A program made the translations under genes and the position numbers. The notes beneath the pieces are model-generated. The model did not search any database. It saw only the letters and a list, made by a program, of their open reading frames with translations, and was not told the origin of the DNA. Below, piece after piece: positions 61,496 to 64,000 of a DNA stretch of 64,000 nt. The stretch comes from Caloramator sp. mosi_1 (GTDB lineage: Bacteria > Bacillota > Clostridia > Clostridiales > Caloramatoraceae), in NCBI RefSeq assembly GCF_028622835.1, contig NZ_CP117677.1, forward strand, positions 310,001 through 374,000. The letters are read 5' to 3'. Every line of letters begins with the position of its first letter. Position 1 is the first letter of the stretch.

Positions 61496-63030
61496 TTATT
61501 TATTTGTAAAAATCACATAATCGTATGGCTTAAGCTGGTATTTTTGAATACCATTTTCTGTTACTTCTACTACATTACCTTTGACTACTTTATTAAATCC
61601 ATTTTTACTACTAAATCCTTATCTATCAATATGTTTTCTTCCCTTATATTTACAATTATTAGTCTCTTTTCACCTTTATAATCCCTTATAAAGGAAGCAG
61701 CAAGCGGTATAGTATCAAAGGGTACTATATCTCCATATTTCATAACATCATCATTTAATCTAAACTTTATAAAATCTCTATAGAAATTAAGCAGTGAATT
61801 TGGATCCTGGTCCTGTTCCTCAACAGATGGAGAATATTCTCCAACATTGTGTTTTATTAATTCCCACTTTGTTTGGCCCTGTCCTGTTGTTTTGTACCAT
61901 TTAAATGGTTCTCTTATCTCTTCATCTGGCTTATGCCCCTTCATTCCTATCTCTTCACCATAGTATATAAATGGGTTTCCTGGTAGACTTAGATAAATAG
62001 CAGCTGCTGCTTTATTTTTTCAACACTATCTAACTTTGACATAACCCTATCTATGTCGTGATTTGTTAAAAATGGTGCATCCACATAGTCTTTATATGTT
62101 GATTTATATGTGTCATACGTATGCTTTATTCTTTGAGATAGTTTTGTAGAAAAACCTGTGTTTACTGCTTCTATAATTTTATCTGCCATATTAAAGTTGA
62201 AACAAGAATCAAAGGCTGTAAAGAATGGTGCTATCTTTGACTCTGAGTCCCAAACTTCGCCTACTATATAGACATCGTTTTTAACACCTCTCACATAATC
62301 TGAAAACTCCTGCCACCAGTCAACAGTGTCCTTAAACCTTTTCCCTTCATATATATGAAGAGCAGCGTCTATTCTAAATCCATCAACACCTTTATCTATC
62401 CAAAACTTCGCTGCGTCCTTTATCTCTTTTCTTACCTTCTTGTTATCAAAGTTTAAGTCTGGCATCTCTGACCAGAAGGTAGCATAATAATAGTTTTTGC
62501 TGTCCTTTGTATGCCAAGCTTTTGCCCAATGCCTGATAATTCTCTTAGATTTGTATCCTTACCAGACCATATATAATAATCTTTGTATTTTCTGTCTCCT
62601 TTTAATGCCTTCTCAAACCACGGATGTTTGCTACTTGTATGATTTGGAACAAAGTCTAATATTATTTTTATACCATTATCGTGGGCCTTTTTAATTAGAT
62701 TTTCAAAATCCTCCATTGTACCAAAATCCTTATTTATACCTTTATAGTCTGTTACATCATAACCGTGGTAACTTGGTGATGGATATATAGGATTTAACCA
62801 AATTGCATTGGCTCCTAAGCTTTTTATGTAGTCTAATTTTTCAGCAACTCCCTTTAAATCTCCTATTCCATCTCCATCTGAATCGTAGAAGGACCTAACA
62901 AAAATCTGATAAACAACCAAGCCCTCCTGTTTTGTTCTTGGTGCAATCGTTTGCTCTTTTTAAAAAAGCACCCTACACTTGTTAGTAGAGCAGCCAGTAC
63001 TAAAAATAATGCCAGTAATCGTTTCTTCAT
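61496..63030 (-). CDS. lipoprotein alpha-amylase, GH13 (frameshifted)
   Basis: Extracellular alpha-glucan hydrolase anchored as a lipoprotein. The start ATG at 63030 gives a signal peptide with a lipobox (LALFLVLAALLTSVGC). GH13 regions: QIFVRSFYDSDGDGIGDLKG, DFVPNHTS (region I), GFRIDAA (nucleophile Asp), VGEVWD (acid Glu), LTNHDID (region IV Asp). The C-terminal beta domain ends QKYQLKPYDYVIFTNK. Indels near 62925, 62510, 62020 and 61600. About 510 residues. The DUF6106-like gene lies just upstream on the same strand. Confidence 0.92.
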
Positions 63031-63044
63031 ATTTTTCTCCCCTG

Positions 63045-63521
63045 TTATATAAATTTATTAATTTTAACATCTCTTCATCCGGTGCAATATATCCTGCCCT
63101 TTTTCCACCCTTGTTGTACATAAAAACATACCTTTTATCTTCACAATTCCAAGGAATATAAATTTCCTTTTTGTTCCTTCTGAAACCTTTAAATCCTTTT
63201 CACTACCAAAGGCTTCAAATTCTTTAACATCAATGTCTAATAAAGTTTTTCTTTTTGTTTATTGTATATCACATCTATTTGAAGGTTACCATTTGTAAAT
63301 ATATATTCATATTCTCTATACTGCTTATTTCTCAAAATAGTCATAAGATAAGCAATTAAAATTAAAAATACTGTAATTGTAAGTATAGTTTTATTAAATG
63401 TTATTAGGGTAAAAAATAAAGATATTGCGGCAATAACAGCGAACACATAAATCAAAGCATTGAATAGACCATATACTGTATTTTTTCAGTACCTAAATGC
63501 TGTTCATAGAACTTGTCCATC
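63045..63521 (-). CDS. DUF6106-like membrane protein (frameshifted)
   Basis: About 158 residues. The start ATG at 63521 follows GGGAGGTAATTTAG (MDKFYEQHLG). Two adjacent helices (YVFAVIAAISLFFTLITF, LTITVFLILIAYLMTIL) are followed by a PH-like beta domain (YREYEYIFTNGNLQIDVIYN, KRAGYIAPDEEMLKLI). Indels near 63478, 63238, 63175 and 63060 leave the stop uncertain, near 63045. Family role unknown; small clostridial membrane proteins of this type are usually monocistronic. Confidence 0.65.
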
Positions 63522-63526
63522 TAAAT

Positions 63527-64000
63527 TACCTCCCAAGTTTTACAATCTTCGTAAATATTATATCATATAAATAAAAGAATACCTGCAAAATTAAAAATAA
63601 AAATAATGTAATATTTTTTATAGGTCTTGTAATACTTACTGAAAATATATTTCCATTAACCATATATATTAGAAATAATATAGAATTAAACCATAAAAAC
63701 TTAAATAGTCTTTTCTCATTATTATTAAGGGATGATAATTCTATAAAATAATTTATTATTGGATAGATGCCAAAAAACTATATATAATCCAACAAAGGCT
63801 ATTAAACCCTAAAACGTGAAGTAAAACTAAAGAATAAAAGTAAGAAATAAATCCATAACTTACTCCACATTTTTTATTGGATATGATACAATAAAGGTTG
63901 TTATCAATATAAATATTAAATTTAAAAATGATGTAGTATTTAGTTTTTGCATAAAAAGCATAACTAAGGTAACTATTGTACCAGCTAAAATGGATATATA
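63527..64000 (-). CDS. multi-pass membrane protein, 5' part outside window
   Basis: C-terminal part, at least 155 residues, read from the right edge: helices ISILAGTIVTLVMLFM, FLNLIFILITTFIVSYPI, SYFYSLVLLHVLGFNSLCWI, FLWFNSILFLIYMVNG and LFLFLILQVFFYLYDIIF, ending KIVKLGR. The stop TAA lies 6 bp upstream of the DUF6106-like ATG. Indels near 63873 and 63767. No family recognised. Confidence 0.55.

Overview
The window is low-GC Firmicutes DNA from an anaerobic, endospore-forming member of the Clostridia. Support comes from the redox repressor Rex, rubrerythrin and a rubredoxin-like protein, an iron-sulfur L-serine dehydratase, a GerABC germinant receptor, the cortex-lytic enzyme SleB, a SigI/RsgI pair, a T-box leader and an S-box (SAM) riboswitch. 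A Caloramator/Thermobrachium-like clostridium would fit, but the species cannot be fixed from the sequence. Very many otherwise well-conserved genes are broken by single-base indels, nearly all in homopolymer runs. Two almost identical IS copies differ from each other only by 1-bp indels. Most 'frameshifts' are therefore best read as assembly or sequencing errors, and genes are annotated here as whole reading units spanning them.

Layout. 0-7 kb: ABC-F ATPase (cut by the window edge), rex, a MEDS-domain hybrid histidine kinase, a DnaA-box cluster, tsaD, a large palindromic repeat inserted at a terminator, glpP with a BFD-like [2Fe-2S] protein, and an HD hydrolase. 7.4-9.5 kb: an IS1380-like element abutting the first 26 codons of a metN-like ABC ATPase, whose promoter and SAM riboswitch remain intact. 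9.5-13.5 kb: a DUF5667 exported protein, sigI-rsgI, a patatin-like lipase and a tiny 14-cysteine protein. 13.5-17.1 kb: gerA-gerB-gerC. 17.2-18.8 and 35.3-36.9 kb: two inverted copies of one 1.64-kb IS, each with its own perfect 9-bp target duplication. 18.8-23.2 kb: BON protein, membrane diguanylate cyclase, hprK, trmB, tRNA-Leu(CAG). 23.2-29.6 kb: moxR / DUF58 / transglutaminase operon, then nth and a VanW/G5 protein. 29.7-35.2 kb: queG, a YvlD-like membrane protein, DUF503, T-box-controlled cysK-cysE, sleB and an unknown exported protein. 37-50.7 kb: YgiQ radical SAM, DedA, lipid kinase, CBS, VTT, pssA, rubrerythrin, sdaAA/sdaAB, tldD/pmbA and a TGS-uridine kinase. 50.8-64 kb: a beta-propeller/Cna-B-like protein, an orphan structured RNA-like element inside a terminator, gltX, a SUKH-TPR protein, DUF421/DUF4363, fba, a divergent cluster of carboxypeptidase-regulatory-like proteins without signal peptides, an LCP-family enzyme, a lipoprotein alpha-amylase and two membrane proteins.

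The most interesting material is accessory. (1) A roughly 207-bp structured element resembles nuclease-less HEARO/omega RNA or IS200/IS605 end sequence and sits exactly in the loop of a terminator hairpin. (2) A family of palindromic repeats has all four copies at gene 3' ends; one long copy carries a GC-rich double-hairpin core and is flanked by a duplicated terminator palindrome. (3) Six same-orientation DnaA boxes lie far from any dnaA gene. (4) A SAM riboswitch was orphaned by an IS insertion. (5) A paralogous family of Cna-B-like proteins, one cysteine-rich and one cysteine-free, is a candidate spore-surface system.
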